Below, one piece after another: positions 49,730-58,738 of a stretch of 64,000 nucleotides of DNA. The notes beneath the pieces are model-generated. The model was given only the letters and a program-made list of their open reading frames with translations. It had not been told where the DNA came from and searched no databases. Positions within the stretch are counted from its first letter, which is position 1; the number at the start of each line of letters is the position of its first letter. The stretch comes from Roseateles violae (GTDB lineage Bacteria > Pseudomonadota > Gammaproteobacteria > Burkholderiales > Burkholderiaceae_C), in NCBI RefSeq assembly GCF_030410485.1, contig NZ_JAUHHC010000002.1, positions 124,001-188,000 of the forward strand, in the 5' to 3' direction. Both the position numbers and the translations under genes were made by a program.

Positions 49730-52702
49730 TTAGGCCGTGGCCTTCTCGATCTGGCAGACGGTGGTCTTGGTTTCCTGCATCATCGTGACGCTGTCGTAGC
49801 CATAGGTGGTGGCGGTATTGACCGACTCGCCGCGCACGACCGGCATCGCGCCCTCGGGGTAGTAGGGCGCGAGGTCGATGCCGCCCCAGCGCCCCGAGAA
49901 GTGGAAGGGCAGGAAGACCGTGTCGGGGCCGACGCGCTCGGTCACCAGGGCCTTGACGCGCAGGCCCTTGAACTCGGGCACCGCCGCCATCGGCGGCGTC
50001 TTCACCCAGACGTAGTCGCCGTTGCGGATGCCGCGGTCATTGGCGGCGCGCGGGTTCAGCTCGACGAACATCTCCTGCTGCAACTCGGCCAGCCAGGGAT
50101 TGGAGCGGGTCTCCTCGCCGCCGCCCTCGTACTCGACCAGGCGGCCGGAGGTCATCAGCAGCGGGTAGTCTTTGCCGATGTTCTTGTTCTTCTCCTGCAC
50201 CGTCTTGTACAGCGTCGGCAGGCGCCAGAAGGCCTTCTTGTCCTCGTGGGTCGGGTACTTGTCGACCAGCTCCGGCCGGTTGCTGTACAGCGGCTCGCGG
50301 TGCTGCGGCACCGGGTCGGGGAAGTTCCAGACCACCGCGCGCGCCTTGGCATTGCCGAAGGGGTGGCAGCCATGGTTCTTCATCGCCACCTTGATGATGG
50401 CGCCCGACGGGTCGGTCTTCCAGTTCTTGCCCTCGGCCGCCTTCTTTTCGTCCTCGCTCAATTCGTCCCACCAGCCCAGCTTCTTCAAGAGCAGGTGGTC
50501 GAACTCCGGATAGCCCATGGTCAGATCGGCGCCCAGCGAATGCGAACCGTCGCCGGCCAAGAGCGAGACGCCCTCGCGCTCGACGCCGAAGTTGGCGCGG
50601 AAGTTGCCGCCGCCCTCCATCACATGCTTGGAGGTGTCGTAGAGATTCGGCGAGCCCGGGTGCTTGAGCTCCGGCGTGCCGTAGCAGGGCCAGGGCAGGC
50701 CGAAGTAGTCGCCGTCGAGCTGGTAGCCGGTCTCCTTGTCGATGCCGCCCTTGGCGCGCAGGGTCGTCACGTCGAAGACGTGCATATTGCGCATATGGGC
50801 CTTCAGCCGCTCCGGGCTCTGCCCGGTGTAGCCGATGGTCCAGACGCATTTATTGATCTCGCGCAGGATCGATTCGGGCTCGGGTTCCTCCAGGCCGCCC
50901 TTGCCCTTGACCATCTTGTAGTTCTTGACCAGTTCCTTGTCGAAGCCGAGCTTCTGGGCCAGCTGGTACATGATCATGTGATCGGTGCGGCTGTCCCACA
51001 GCGGCTCGATCACCTGCTCGCGCCACTGGATGCTGCGGTTGGATGCGGTGCAGGAGCCGCTGGTCTCGAACTGCGTCGTCGCCGGCAGCAGGTAGACGGC
51101 GCGGTTCTTGTTGGCCGGTTCCTTGCCCGGCATCGCCGCCATCGCCGCCGTCGCGCTGGGGAAGGGATCGACGACGACCAGCAGGTCGAGCATGTCCATC
51201 GCCTTCTTCATCTCCAGCCCGCGCGTCTGCGAGTTCGGCGCATGGCCCCAGAAGAACATCGCGCGGATATTGCTGTCCTGGTCGATCAGCTCGTTCTTCT
51301 CCATCACGCCGTCGATCCAGCGCGATACGGTGATGCCGGACTTGGCCATCATGCCCGGCGCGTACTGCTTCTTGATCCACTCGAAGTCGACATTCCAGGC
51401 GCGGGCGAAATGCTTGAACGAACCCTCGGCCAGGCCGTAGTAGCCGGGCAGCGAGTCGGGATTCGGGCCGACGTCGGTGGCGCCCTGCACATTGTCATGG
51501 CCGCGGAAGATATTGGCGCCGCCGCCGCTCTTGCCGATATTGCCCAGCGCCAGCTGCAGCAGGCAGGACGCGCGCACCATCGCATTGCCGACCGTGTGCT
51601 GGGTCTGGCCCATGCACCAGACGATGGTGCTCGGGCGGTTCTCGGCCATGGTCTTGGCAACCTGGTAGCAGGTCGCCTCGTCGACGCCGGTGACCTCCTG
51701 CACCTTGTCCGGCGTCCACTTGGTCAGCGCCTCCTCGCGCACCTTGTCCATGCCGTAGACGCGGTCCTCGATGTACTGCTTGTCCTCCCAGCCGTTCTTG
51801 AACACATGGTGCATCACGCCGAACAGGAAGGCGATGTCGCTGCCGGAGCGCAGGCGCACGTATTGATGGGCCTTGGCCGCCGTGCGCGAGAAGCGCGGGT
51901 CGACCACGATCATCTTGCAGCCCTTCTCCTTGGCATGCAGCATGTGCAGCATCGAGACCGGATGCGCCTCGGCCGCGTTCGAGCCGATATACATCGCCGC
52001 CTTGGCGTTCTGCATATCGTTGTAGGAATTGGTCATCGCGCCATAGCCCCAGGTGTTGGCGACGCCGGCGACGGTGGTCGAGTGGCAGATGCGGGCCTGG
52101 TGGTCGCAGTTGTTGCTGCCCCACAAGGTCATCCACTTGCGCAGCAAATAGGCCTGCTCGTTGTTGTGCTTGGACGAGCCGACGACATAGATGCTGTCGA
52201 CGCCGCTTTCCTTGCGCAGCGCCAGCATCTTCTGGCTGATCTCATTGAGCGCCTCGTCCCAGCTGATCTTCTTGTACTTGCCGTCGACCAGCTTCATCGG
52301 CGACTTCAGCCGGTATTCGCCATGGCCATGCTCGCGCACCGCGGCGCCCTTGGCGCAATGCGCGCCGAGGTTGATCGGGCTGTCGAACACCGGCTCCTGG
52401 CGCACCCAGACGCCGTTCTCGACCACCGCGTCGATCGCGCAGCCGACCGAGCAGTGGCCGCAGACGGTGCGCTTGACCTCGATCTTCTTGGCGCCGTCGG
52501 CCGCCTTGGGATCGGCCGCCTGGACCTTCTTGACCAGGGTCAGCTGCGAGGCGGCGATGCCGGCACCGACGCCCATGCCGGAGCGGCGCAGAAAGGCGCG
52601 GCGGTCCATGGTGGGCACGGCGCGGGCGATGCCGCGAGCGAGACTGTTGACAAGGCCCGAGCTGTTCGGGCCGGCTTGGGTGGAGCGGCGGGTCAGCAAC
52701 AT
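49730..52702 (-). CDS. Formate dehydrogenase alpha subunit (molybdo-/tungsto-bis-MGD)
   Basis: A 990-residue periplasmic catalytic subunit. A twin-arginine signal (DRRAFLRRSG, about residues 33-42) marks Tat export. The 4Fe-4S ligands are C81, C84, C88 and C116. The Mo or W ligand is C206 (HQARICHSTTVAG), where E. coli FdnG has selenocysteine, so the enzyme is Cys-type. Conserved bis-MGD segments include AMTNSYNDMQNAKAAMYIGSN and WCMGQTQHTVGNAMVRASC. It oxidises formate to CO2. Surrounded by a full accessory set. Confidence 0.95.
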   Translation of the reverse strand: MLLTRRSTQAGPNSSGLVNSLARGIARAVPTMDRRAFLRRSGMGVGAGIAASQLTLVKKVQAADPKAADGAKKIEVKRTVCGHCSVGCAIDAVVENGVWVRQEPVFDSPINLGAHCAKGAAVREHGHGEYRLKSPMKLVDGKYKKISWDEALNEISQKMLALRKESGVDSIYVVGSSKHNNEQAYLLRKWMTLWGSNNCDHQARICHSTTVAGVANTWGYGAMTNSYNDMQNAKAAMYIGSNAAEAHPVSMLHMLHAKEKGCKMIVVDPRFSRTAAKAHQYVRLRSGSDIAFLFGVMHHVFKNGWEDKQYIEDRVYGMDKVREEALTKWTPDKVQEVTGVDEATCYQVAKTMAENRPSTIVWCMGQTQHTVGNAMVRASCLLQLALGNIGKSGGGANIFRGHDNVQGATDVGPNPDSLPGYYGLAEGSFKHFARAWNVDFEWIKKQYAPGMMAKSGITVSRWIDGVMEKNELIDQDSNIRAMFFWGHAPNSQTRGLEMKKAMDMLDLLVVVDPFPSATAAMAAMPGKEPANKNRAVYLLPATTQFETSGSCTASNRSIQWREQVIEPLWDSRTDHMIMYQLAQKLGFDKELVKNYKMVKGKGGLEEPEPESILREINKCVWTIGYTGQSPERLKAHMRNMHVFDVTTLRAKGGIDKETGYQLDGDYFGLPWPCYGTPELKHPGSPNLYDTSKHVMEGGGNFRANFGVEREGVSLLAGDGSHSLGADLTMGYPEFDHLLLKKLGWWDELSEDEKKAAEGKNWKTDPSGAIIKVAMKNHGCHPFGNAKARAVVWNFPDPVPQHREPLYSNRPELVDKYPTHEDKKAFWRLPTLYKTVQEKNKNIGKDYPLLMTSGRLVEYEGGGEETRSNPWLAELQQEMFVELNPRAANDRGIRNGDYVWVKTPPMAAVPEFKGLRVKALVTERVGPDTVFLPFHFSGRWGGIDLAPYYPEGAMPVVRGESVNTATTYGYDSVTMMQETKTTVCQIEKATA

Positions 52703-52767
52703 GAGGTCTCCGCAATCTTTTCAAGGCCGCGTCTTGCGCGCGGCGTTTCCCACAAGGGCCGTGCGCC

Positions 52768-52977
52768 TCAGACCTTGGCGGTCTGGTAGTAGCGCATCAC
52801 ATGTTCGGTCAGCTGATAGCCGCCGCCGGCCTCGGGGGCGGGTTTGGGCGCTTCGGCCACCGGCGCGGCCGGTTCGCCGCGCGGGATCAGGACGGCCGCG
52901 CCGGCAAGGGCACCTGCTGCGCCCGCTCCTGCAAACAAGCGCCGGCGCGACACTTGTTGCTGCTTCGATTCGCTCAT
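52768..52977 (-). CDS. Formate dehydrogenase region TAT-target protein
   Basis: A 69-residue protein with a twin-arginine start SRRRLFAGAGAAGALAGAAVL and the conserved C-terminus YQLTEHVMRYYQTAKV, matching the TIGR02811-type FDH-region TAT target. Exported by Tat, perhaps riding with FDH alpha. First gene of the operon; an AGGAGG site precedes the ATG. Confidence 0.87.
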   Translation of the reverse strand: MSESKQQQVSRRRLFAGAGAAGALAGAAVLIPRGEPAAPVAEAPKPAPEAGGGYQLTEHVMRYYQTAKV

Positions 52978-53225
52978 CTCGAAACCTCCTGGGTATCACC
53001 TGGGGAAGCCGACGCACCAGCTGCATACGCCTTTTTGCATTCAAGCACTTCACTTCACGGGATGCAATCGGGTCGACGCCAATCCCGGTCCGGCCGATTC
53101 CGGCGATCATCCGCTGCCGAGCGACCGTTCGGTGCAGCCGCGTGCGATTGGCGTGCGGCGGCGCAGTGGATGCCTGACCGTGCAGGGCTACGCTCGCCTT
53201 CCATCTTCACCCCGACGTCCGATCC
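52978..53225. other. Divergent intergenic region between FDH and tup operons
   Basis: About 248 bases between the starts of the TAT-target gene and tupA. It should contain both promoters. I see a CACTTCACTTCACGG direct repeat and AT-rich GCATACGCCTTTTTGCATTC on the FDH side, but no clear sigma-70, sigma-54, FNR or ModE site. Confidence 0.5.
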
Positions 53226-54047
53226 ATGAAGCCAAGTCGCCGTTCCCTCGCCGCGGTGTTCGTTCTCGCCGGGGCGCTGTTCGCACCCGCGGCACAGGCG
53301 CAGGACAAGTTCATCGTCGTCGCCTCGACGACCTCGACCGAGCAGTCCGGCCTGTTCAAGCATCTGCTGCCGGCCTTCAGCCGTGACAGCGGCATCGAGG
53401 TGCGCGTCGTCGCCGTCGGCACCGGCCAGGCGCTGGATATCGGCCGGCGCGGCGATGCGGACGTCGTCTTCGTGCACGACACCGCCGCCGAGGAGAAATT
53501 CGTCGCCGAGGGCTGGAGCGAGAAGCGACATCCGGTCATGTACAACGACTTCGTCCTGGTCGGCCCCAAGTCCGATCCGGCCAAGGCCCGCGGCGGCGAC
53601 ATCGTCGCCGCGATGGGCAAGGTGGCCGCCGCCGGCCCACCCTTCGTCTCGCGCGGCGACCGCAGCGGCACGCACAGCGCCGAGCTGCGGCTGTGGAAAC
53701 AGGCTGGCATCGACCCGGCCGCCGCCAAGCCGGCCGGCTACCGCGAGTGCGGCTGCGGCATGGGCCCGGCGTTGAATATCGCCTCCTCGGTCAACGGCTA
53801 TCTGCTGAGCGACCGCGGCACCTGGCTGGCCTTCAAGAACCGCGGCGATCTGGCCATCCTGGTCGAGGGCGACAAAAAGCTGTTCAACCAGTACGGCGTG
53901 ATGCTGGTCAATCCGGCCAGGCATCCGCAGGTGAAGAAGGAGCCGGGCCAGCGCTTCGTCGACTGGCTGGTCTCCCGGGAAGGGCAGGCGGCGATTGCCG
54001 CCTTCCAGATCGAGGGCCAGCCCCTGTTCTTTCCGAACGCCAGCTGA
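53226..54047 (+). CDS. tupA: Tungstate ABC transporter substrate-binding protein TupA-like
   Basis: A 273-residue periplasmic binding protein. Residues 1-25 are a signal peptide (ending AAQA). The oxyanion-binding start VVASTTSTEQSGLFKHLLPAF, then DIGRRGDADVVFVHD and RGDRSGTHSAELRLW, is the TupA-type signature. The family has very high affinity for tungstate; some members bind molybdate too. Its stop directly abuts the TTG start of the fused tupBC gene. Confidence 0.88.
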   Translation: MKPSRRSLAAVFVLAGALFAPAAQAQDKFIVVASTTSTEQSGLFKHLLPAFSRDSGIEVRVVAVGTGQALDIGRRGDADVVFVHDTAAEEKFVAEGWSEKRHPVMYNDFVLVGPKSDPAKARGGDIVAAMGKVAAAGPPFVSRGDRSGTHSAELRLWKQAGIDPAAAKPAGYRECGCGMGPALNIASSVNGYLLSDRGTWLAFKNRGDLAILVEGDKKLFNQYGVMLVNPARHPQVKKEPGQRFVDWLVSREGQAAIAAFQIEGQPLFFPNAS

Positions 54048-55529
54048 TTGAATACCTTTTCGGACAGCCTGCAGCTCGCCTGGCAGCTGATCGTCGGCGG
54101 CGACGCCGAGCTCTGGCGCATCGCCGGCCTGTCGCTGCAGGTCAGCGGCACGGCGGTCCTGGTCGGCGCGGTGCTGGGCCTGCTGCTGGGTGCCTGGCTG
54201 GCGGTGGCGCGCTTTCCCGGCCATGGCCTCGTTGTCTGGCTGCTCAACACCTTGCTGGCCCTGCCGGCCGTCGTGGTCGGCCTGCTGGTCTACCTGCTGC
54301 TGTCGCGCGCCGGGCCGCTGGGCCCGTTGGGCCTCTTGTTCACCCCGACGGCGATGGTGGTCGCGCAAAGCCTGCTGGTCACGCCGCTGATCGCCGCACT
54401 GTCGCGGCGCCTGGTGCAGGCGGCGCTGGACGAGGGCGGCGACCAACTGCGCTCGCTGGGCGCCGGCCCGCTGGCCTGCGCGCTCTTGATGCTCTTGCAC
54501 GAACGGCTGGCCGTGGCGACCGTGCTTCTGACCGCCTTTGGCCGCGCGGTGGCCGAGGTCGGCGCGGTGATGATGGTCGGCGGCAATATCGCCGGCGTCA
54601 CCCGCGTGATGACGACGGCCATCGCGCTGGAGACCAGCAAGGGCGACCTGGCGCTGGCGCTGGGTCTGGGCCTGGTGCTGCTGGGCATCGTGGGCGTCGT
54701 CAATGGCGCGATCATGCTGCTGCAATGGTGGGGCGCCCGCTTGCGGCCGGCGACGGTGGTGGCCACCGAGGCAGCACCGACGCCGGCGATGGAGACCATC
54801 ATCGCCACGGGCGAGCCGCGGCCGCTGATCCGCCTGCAAGGGGCCGGTGTCGGCTTCGGCGAGCGCATCGCGCTGCGCGAGATCTCGCTGACCCTGCGGC
54901 GCGGCGAGCGCCTGGCCCTGGTCGGCGCCAACGGCTCGGGCAAGACCAGCTTGCTGCGCCTGCTGCACGGCCTGCTGCCGCACAGTGGCCAGGTCGAGCG
55001 GGCCCTGCTGCAGCCGGAAGGGCGGCCGCCGCGCGCCGCCATGCTGTTCCAGCAACCGTTCCTGCTGCGGCTGTCGGTGTTCCGCAATATCTGGCTGGGG
55101 CTGTGGCTGCGCGGCCTGCCCCGCGGCGAGCGGGACGAGCGCTGCCGGCAGGCGCTGGCCTGCGTGGGCCTGGCCGGCGAGGCCCAGCGGCCGGCGCGTG
55201 CGCTGTCCGGCGGCCAGCAGCAGCGGCTGGCGCTCGCCCGCGCCTGGGCGATGCAGCCCGATCTCTTGCTGCTGGACGAGCCGACGGCCAGTCTCGATCC
55301 GAGCGCCAAGCGCGAGGTCGAAACCCTGATCGAGCAGATTGCCGCCGCCGGCGTTACCGTCGTGATGAGCACGCACAATCTCGGTCAGGCCAAGCGCCTG
55401 GCCAGCCGCGTCGCCTATCTGGAGGGCGGGCGCCTGGTCGTCGAGCGGCCGGTCGACGCGTTTTTCTTCACCGACGATTTGCCGCCCGAGGCGGCGCAGT
55501 TTCTGCGAGGAGAGTTGCCCTGGACATGA
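54048..55529 (+). CDS. Fused tungstate transporter permease-ATPase (TupB-TupC)
   Basis: A 493-residue fusion. Residues 1-230 are a TupB-type permease with five or six membrane helices (LALPAVVVGLLVYLLLSRAG; AEVGAVMMVGGNIAGVTRVMTT). Residues 265-493 are an ABC ATPase: Walker A GANGSGKTS (about 293), signature LSGGQQQRL (about 386), Walker B LLLLDEPTA, H-loop MSTHN. The gene begins with TTG immediately after the tupA stop, with no gap and no clear ribosome-binding site. Frame is continuous through the junction, so it is a genuine fusion, not a frameshift. The stop overlaps moeA by four bases. Confidence 0.88.
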   Translation: MNTFSDSLQLAWQLIVGGDAELWRIAGLSLQVSGTAVLVGAVLGLLLGAWLAVARFPGHGLVVWLLNTLLALPAVVVGLLVYLLLSRAGPLGPLGLLFTPTAMVVAQSLLVTPLIAALSRRLVQAALDEGGDQLRSLGAGPLACALLMLLHERLAVATVLLTAFGRAVAEVGAVMMVGGNIAGVTRVMTTAIALETSKGDLALALGLGLVLLGIVGVVNGAIMLLQWWGARLRPATVVATEAAPTPAMETIIATGEPRPLIRLQGAGVGFGERIALREISLTLRRGERLALVGANGSGKTSLLRLLHGLLPHSGQVERALLQPEGRPPRAAMLFQQPFLLRLSVFRNIWLGLWLRGLPRGERDERCRQALACVGLAGEAQRPARALSGGQQQRLALARAWAMQPDLLLLDEPTASLDPSAKREVETLIEQIAAAGVTVVMSTHNLGQAKRLASRVAYLEGGRLVVERPVDAFFFTDDLPPEAAQFLRGELPWT

Positions 55530-56773
55530 GGCCCGATCAAACCGCCGCCCCGGCCGATGTGCGCATGCACGGCTTCGCCCAACGCAGCGAGGTCGGCGCG
55601 GCGCTGGCCTGGGTCGATGCTGCGGCGCGGCCGCTGCCGCCCGAGGCGGTCGAGGTGGAGGCCAGCGCCGGCCGCGTGCTCGCCGCCGAGCTGCTGGCGC
55701 CCATTGCCGTGCCCGGTTTTCAGCGCGCGGCGATGGACGGCTTCGCCTTGCGCGGTGCCGACACCGCCGGCGCCGGCGACTACAACGCGATCGAATTCGC
55801 GGTCCAGGGTCAGGCCTTGCCCGGTCGACCGTTCGAGGGCGCGGTGCCCATCGGCACGGCCGTGCGCATCATGACCGGCGCGCCGCTGCCGGACGGGCTG
55901 GACGCGGTGATCCCGGCCGAATACGCCAGCGAGGAGCAGGGCCGCATCGCCGTCACACGGCCGGTGGCGCCCTGGCAGCATGTCGGCCGCGTCGGCGAGG
56001 ACATCGCGGCCGGTGCGACCGTGCTCGCCGCCGGGCGGCGGCTGCGGCCGCAGGATGGCGGCCTGATCGCCTCGCTGGGCTTTGCGCAGGTCCAGGTCCT
56101 GCGGCGGCCGCGCGTGCGCCTGCTGGTCACCGGCAACGAGGTGGTCGCGCCGGGCGCGCCCAAGGGCCCCTGGGAGATCTACGACGCCAACTCGGTGACC
56201 CTGCGCGGCCTGATCGCGCGCGACGGCGCCGAGCTGGAGAGCCATCAGCGCATCGGCGACGAGGCGCAAAGCATCGCCGCGGCGATGAGCGCCCCGGGCG
56301 CCGATGTGATCCTGATCTCCGGCGGCTCCAGCGTCGGCAGTGAGGACCATGCGCCGCAGTTGCTGGCGCGGCTCGGCGAGCTGGCCCTCCATGGCATCGC
56401 CATGCGGCCGTCCAGCCCGGCCGGCATGGGGCGGATCGGCCAGACCCTGGTCTTTCTGCTGCCCGGCAATCCGGTCTCCTGCCTCTGCGCCTACGACTTC
56501 TTCGCCGGCCGCGCGATCCGCCGCTTGGGCGGTCTGCCGGCCGACTGGCCTTACCGGCCGCGCCGCGCCACGGTCGCGCGCAAGATCGTCTCGGCCGTCG
56601 GCCGGGTCGACTATGTGCGCGTCAAGCTCGATGGCGACGGGCTCGAGCCACTGGCCCTGTCCGGCGCCTCGGTGCTGTCCTCGACGACGCGGGCCGACGG
56701 CTTCGTCGTCGTGCCGACCGAAAGCGAAGGCTACGCGCCGGGCAGCGAAGTGACCGTTCATCTGTACGACTGA
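55526..56773 (+). CDS. moeA: Molybdopterin molybdotransferase MoeA
   Basis: A 415-residue MoeA that inserts molybdate or tungstate into adenylylated molybdopterin. Seen: VPGFQRAAMDGFALRGADTAG, IMTGAPLPDGLDAVIPAEYA, VGEDIAAGATVLAAGRRLRPQD, VTGNEVVAPG, ISGGSSVGSEDHAP, FLLPGNPVSCLCAYDFF. The ATG overlaps the tupBC stop. Placement after a tungstate transporter suggests it could favour tungsten loading, which is inference. Another moeA homologue follows directly. Confidence 0.93.
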   Translation: MRPDQTAAPADVRMHGFAQRSEVGAALAWVDAAARPLPPEAVEVEASAGRVLAAELLAPIAVPGFQRAAMDGFALRGADTAGAGDYNAIEFAVQGQALPGRPFEGAVPIGTAVRIMTGAPLPDGLDAVIPAEYASEEQGRIAVTRPVAPWQHVGRVGEDIAAGATVLAAGRRLRPQDGGLIASLGFAQVQVLRRPRVRLLVTGNEVVAPGAPKGPWEIYDANSVTLRGLIARDGAELESHQRIGDEAQSIAAAMSAPGADVILISGGSSVGSEDHAPQLLARLGELALHGIAMRPSSPAGMGRIGQTLVFLLPGNPVSCLCAYDFFAGRAIRRLGGLPADWPYRPRRATVARKIVSAVGRVDYVRVKLDGDGLEPLALSGASVLSSTTRADGFVVVPTESEGYAPGSEVTVHLYD

Positions 56774-56775
56774 CC

Positions 56776-58707
56776 ATGAAGCCCAGCTCCCAATCGCAAT
56801 TCCTCGACGTCATCACGCGCGACGAGGCGACGCGCCGCTTTCAGCAACACCTGACGCTCGCGCCGCTGGGTCGGGAGATCGTCGAGCTGGGCGCCGCGCT
56901 GCACCGGGTGCTGGCCGAGGATGTGGTGGCGGGCATCGACGTGCCGGGCTTCGATCGCTCGAATGTCGACGGCTTCGCGCTGCAGGCCGCCGACACGGTC
57001 GGCGCGCAGGAGGAGCAGGTGCGCACGGTCGCGCTCAGCGGCGAGCTGCTGTCGCCGGGCGTGGCGCCGCGGCAGACCGTGGTGGCGGGTCTTGCCACAA
57101 CGATCGCCACCGGCGGCATGCTGCCGCGCGGGGCCGATGCGGTGCTGATGGTCGAGCACAGCGAGCTGCTGGAGGACGGCCGGCGCCTGGAGGTCCGTCG
57201 CGCGCTGACGGCGGGCGAGAACATCAGCCATGCCGGCACCGATATCGCGCGCGGCGAGACGGTGCTGCGCGCCGGCCAGCGCCTGAGTTCGCGCGAGATC
57301 GGCGTGCTGGCCGCGCTGGGCCTGGCGGCCGTTCCGGTCTACCGCGCGCCGCGGGTCGCGATCTTCTCGACCGGCAACGAGATCGTCGCGCCCGGCCAGC
57401 CGCTGCGCCCGGGCGCCGTCTACGATTCCAATGCGGCCATCATCGGCGCGGCGGTCGAGGAGCTTGGCGGCGAGCCCGTTCATCTGGGCGTGATCCCGGA
57501 CGACGAAGAGGCACTGGCGGCGGCGCTGGCGCGCGGGCTGCAGCACGACGCGGTGGTCTTCTCCGGCGGCACGTCCAAGGGCGAGGGCGATCTCTCCTAC
57601 CGCGTCGTCGGCCGGCTCGGCAGTCCCGGCATCGTCGCGCATGGCGTCGCGCTGAAACCGGGCAAGCCGGTCTGCCTGGCCGTCAGCCAGGGCAAGCCGG
57701 TCGTCATCCTGCCTGGCTTCCCGACCTCGGCGATCTTCACCTTCCACGAGTTCCTGGCGCCGGTGCTGCGCGCCTTTGCCGGCCAGGCGGCCAGTCGCCA
57801 GGAAACGGTGGCGGCCACGCTGCCGATGCGCGTCAATTCCGAACGCGGCCGTACCGAGTACCTGCTGGTCGGCCTGGTGCAGACCGAGCAGGGCCTGGCC
57901 GCCTATCCGATGGGCAAGGGCTCGGGCTCGGTGACCACCTTCAGCACGGCCGACGGCTTCATCACCATCCCGCAGCACACCGAAATGCTGGATGCCGGCG
58001 CGCCGGTGCAGGTGCAGCTGCTGGGCCAGGGCCTGGAGCCGGCCGATCTGGTCGTGATTGGCAGCCATTGCGCGGGCCTGGACTGGCTGGTCGGCCGGAT
58101 GATGGCGCAGGGCTGGCGCGTCAAGACGCTCAATGTCGGCAGCAGCGGCGGCCTGATGGCGGCCAAGCGCGGCGAATGCGATCTCGCCGGCATGCATTTG
58201 ATGGACCCAGCCAGCGGCGAGTACAACCGCCCGCTGCTGAACGAGGCGCTGGAACTGCTGCCCGGCTACGGCCGCATGCAGGGCCTGGTCTACCGGCGCG
58301 GCGATCCTCGCTTCGAGGGCCGCGGCCTGGACGAGGCGCTGGCCGCCGCCCTGCAGGCCGGCGAGGACTGCGTGATGGTCAACCGCAATGCCGGCAGCGG
58401 CACCCGCGTACTGATCGACCGCCTGCTCAGCGGCGCGCGCCCGCCGGGCCATGCGCTGCAGACCCGGTCGCACAACGCGGTGGCCGTCGCGGTGGCGCAG
58501 CAGCGCGCCGACTGGGGCCTGGCGATCGACACGGTGGCGCGGCAGTACGGCCTGGGCTTCATCCCGGTGCAGGAGGAACGCTACGACTTTGTCGTGCCGA
58601 AGGCGCGGCTGCAGCGTGCGCCGCTGCAGGCCTTCCGCCGCCTGCTTGAAGCCGAGACCACGCGCGAGGCCTTGCGCCAGATGGGCTTTCGCGTCGGCGC
58701 GATCTGA
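56776..58707 (+). CDS. MoeA fused to a periplasmic-binding-protein-like domain
   Basis: A 643-residue protein. Residues 1-410 are MoeA-like (VPGFDRSNVDGFALQAADTVG, IATGGMLPRGADAVLMVEHSE, FSTGNEIVAPGQPLRPG, FSGGTSKGEGDLSYRV, ILPGFPTSAIFTFHEFL). Residues 424-643 match the PBP-like domain found on such proteins (DLVVIGSHCAGLDWLVGRMMAQG, NVGSSGGLMAAKRGECDLAG, VNRNAGSGTRVLIDRLL). No signal peptide, so the domain is cytoplasmic and may sense molybdate, tungstate or molybdopterin. Two bases after moeA. Confidence 0.88.
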   Translation: MKPSSQSQFLDVITRDEATRRFQQHLTLAPLGREIVELGAALHRVLAEDVVAGIDVPGFDRSNVDGFALQAADTVGAQEEQVRTVALSGELLSPGVAPRQTVVAGLATTIATGGMLPRGADAVLMVEHSELLEDGRRLEVRRALTAGENISHAGTDIARGETVLRAGQRLSSREIGVLAALGLAAVPVYRAPRVAIFSTGNEIVAPGQPLRPGAVYDSNAAIIGAAVEELGGEPVHLGVIPDDEEALAAALARGLQHDAVVFSGGTSKGEGDLSYRVVGRLGSPGIVAHGVALKPGKPVCLAVSQGKPVVILPGFPTSAIFTFHEFLAPVLRAFAGQAASRQETVAATLPMRVNSERGRTEYLLVGLVQTEQGLAAYPMGKGSGSVTTFSTADGFITIPQHTEMLDAGAPVQVQLLGQGLEPADLVVIGSHCAGLDWLVGRMMAQGWRVKTLNVGSSGGLMAAKRGECDLAGMHLMDPASGEYNRPLLNEALELLPGYGRMQGLVYRRGDPRFEGRGLDEALAAALQAGEDCVMVNRNAGSGTRVLIDRLLSGARPPGHALQTRSHNAVAVAVAQQRADWGLAIDTVARQYGLGFIPVQEERYDFVVPKARLQRAPLQAFRRLLEAETTREALRQMGFRVGAI

Positions 58708-58738
58708 GCCCTGCCGGCGCAGCCACTACGATGGCGGG

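Noticed and set aside
49472-52789. A very long open frame on the plus strand opposite FDH alpha
   Set aside because: It is antisense to a well-matched FDH gene, rich in His, Arg, Val and Ala as expected of GC-rich shadow frames, and matches no family.
52978-53225. FNR, sigma-54 or ModE control site upstream of the FDH and tup operons
   Set aside because: No TTGAT-N4-ATCAA, TGGC-N7-TTGC or ModE-like repeat could be found by eye.
54048-55529. Frameshifted or misassembled tupB/tupC pair
   Set aside because: The frame is uninterrupted across the linker and both halves keep their motifs, so a true fusion is the simpler reading.
55480-55530. Molybdenum-cofactor riboswitch before moeA
   Set aside because: moeA overlaps tupBC by four bases, so there is no leader to carry one.
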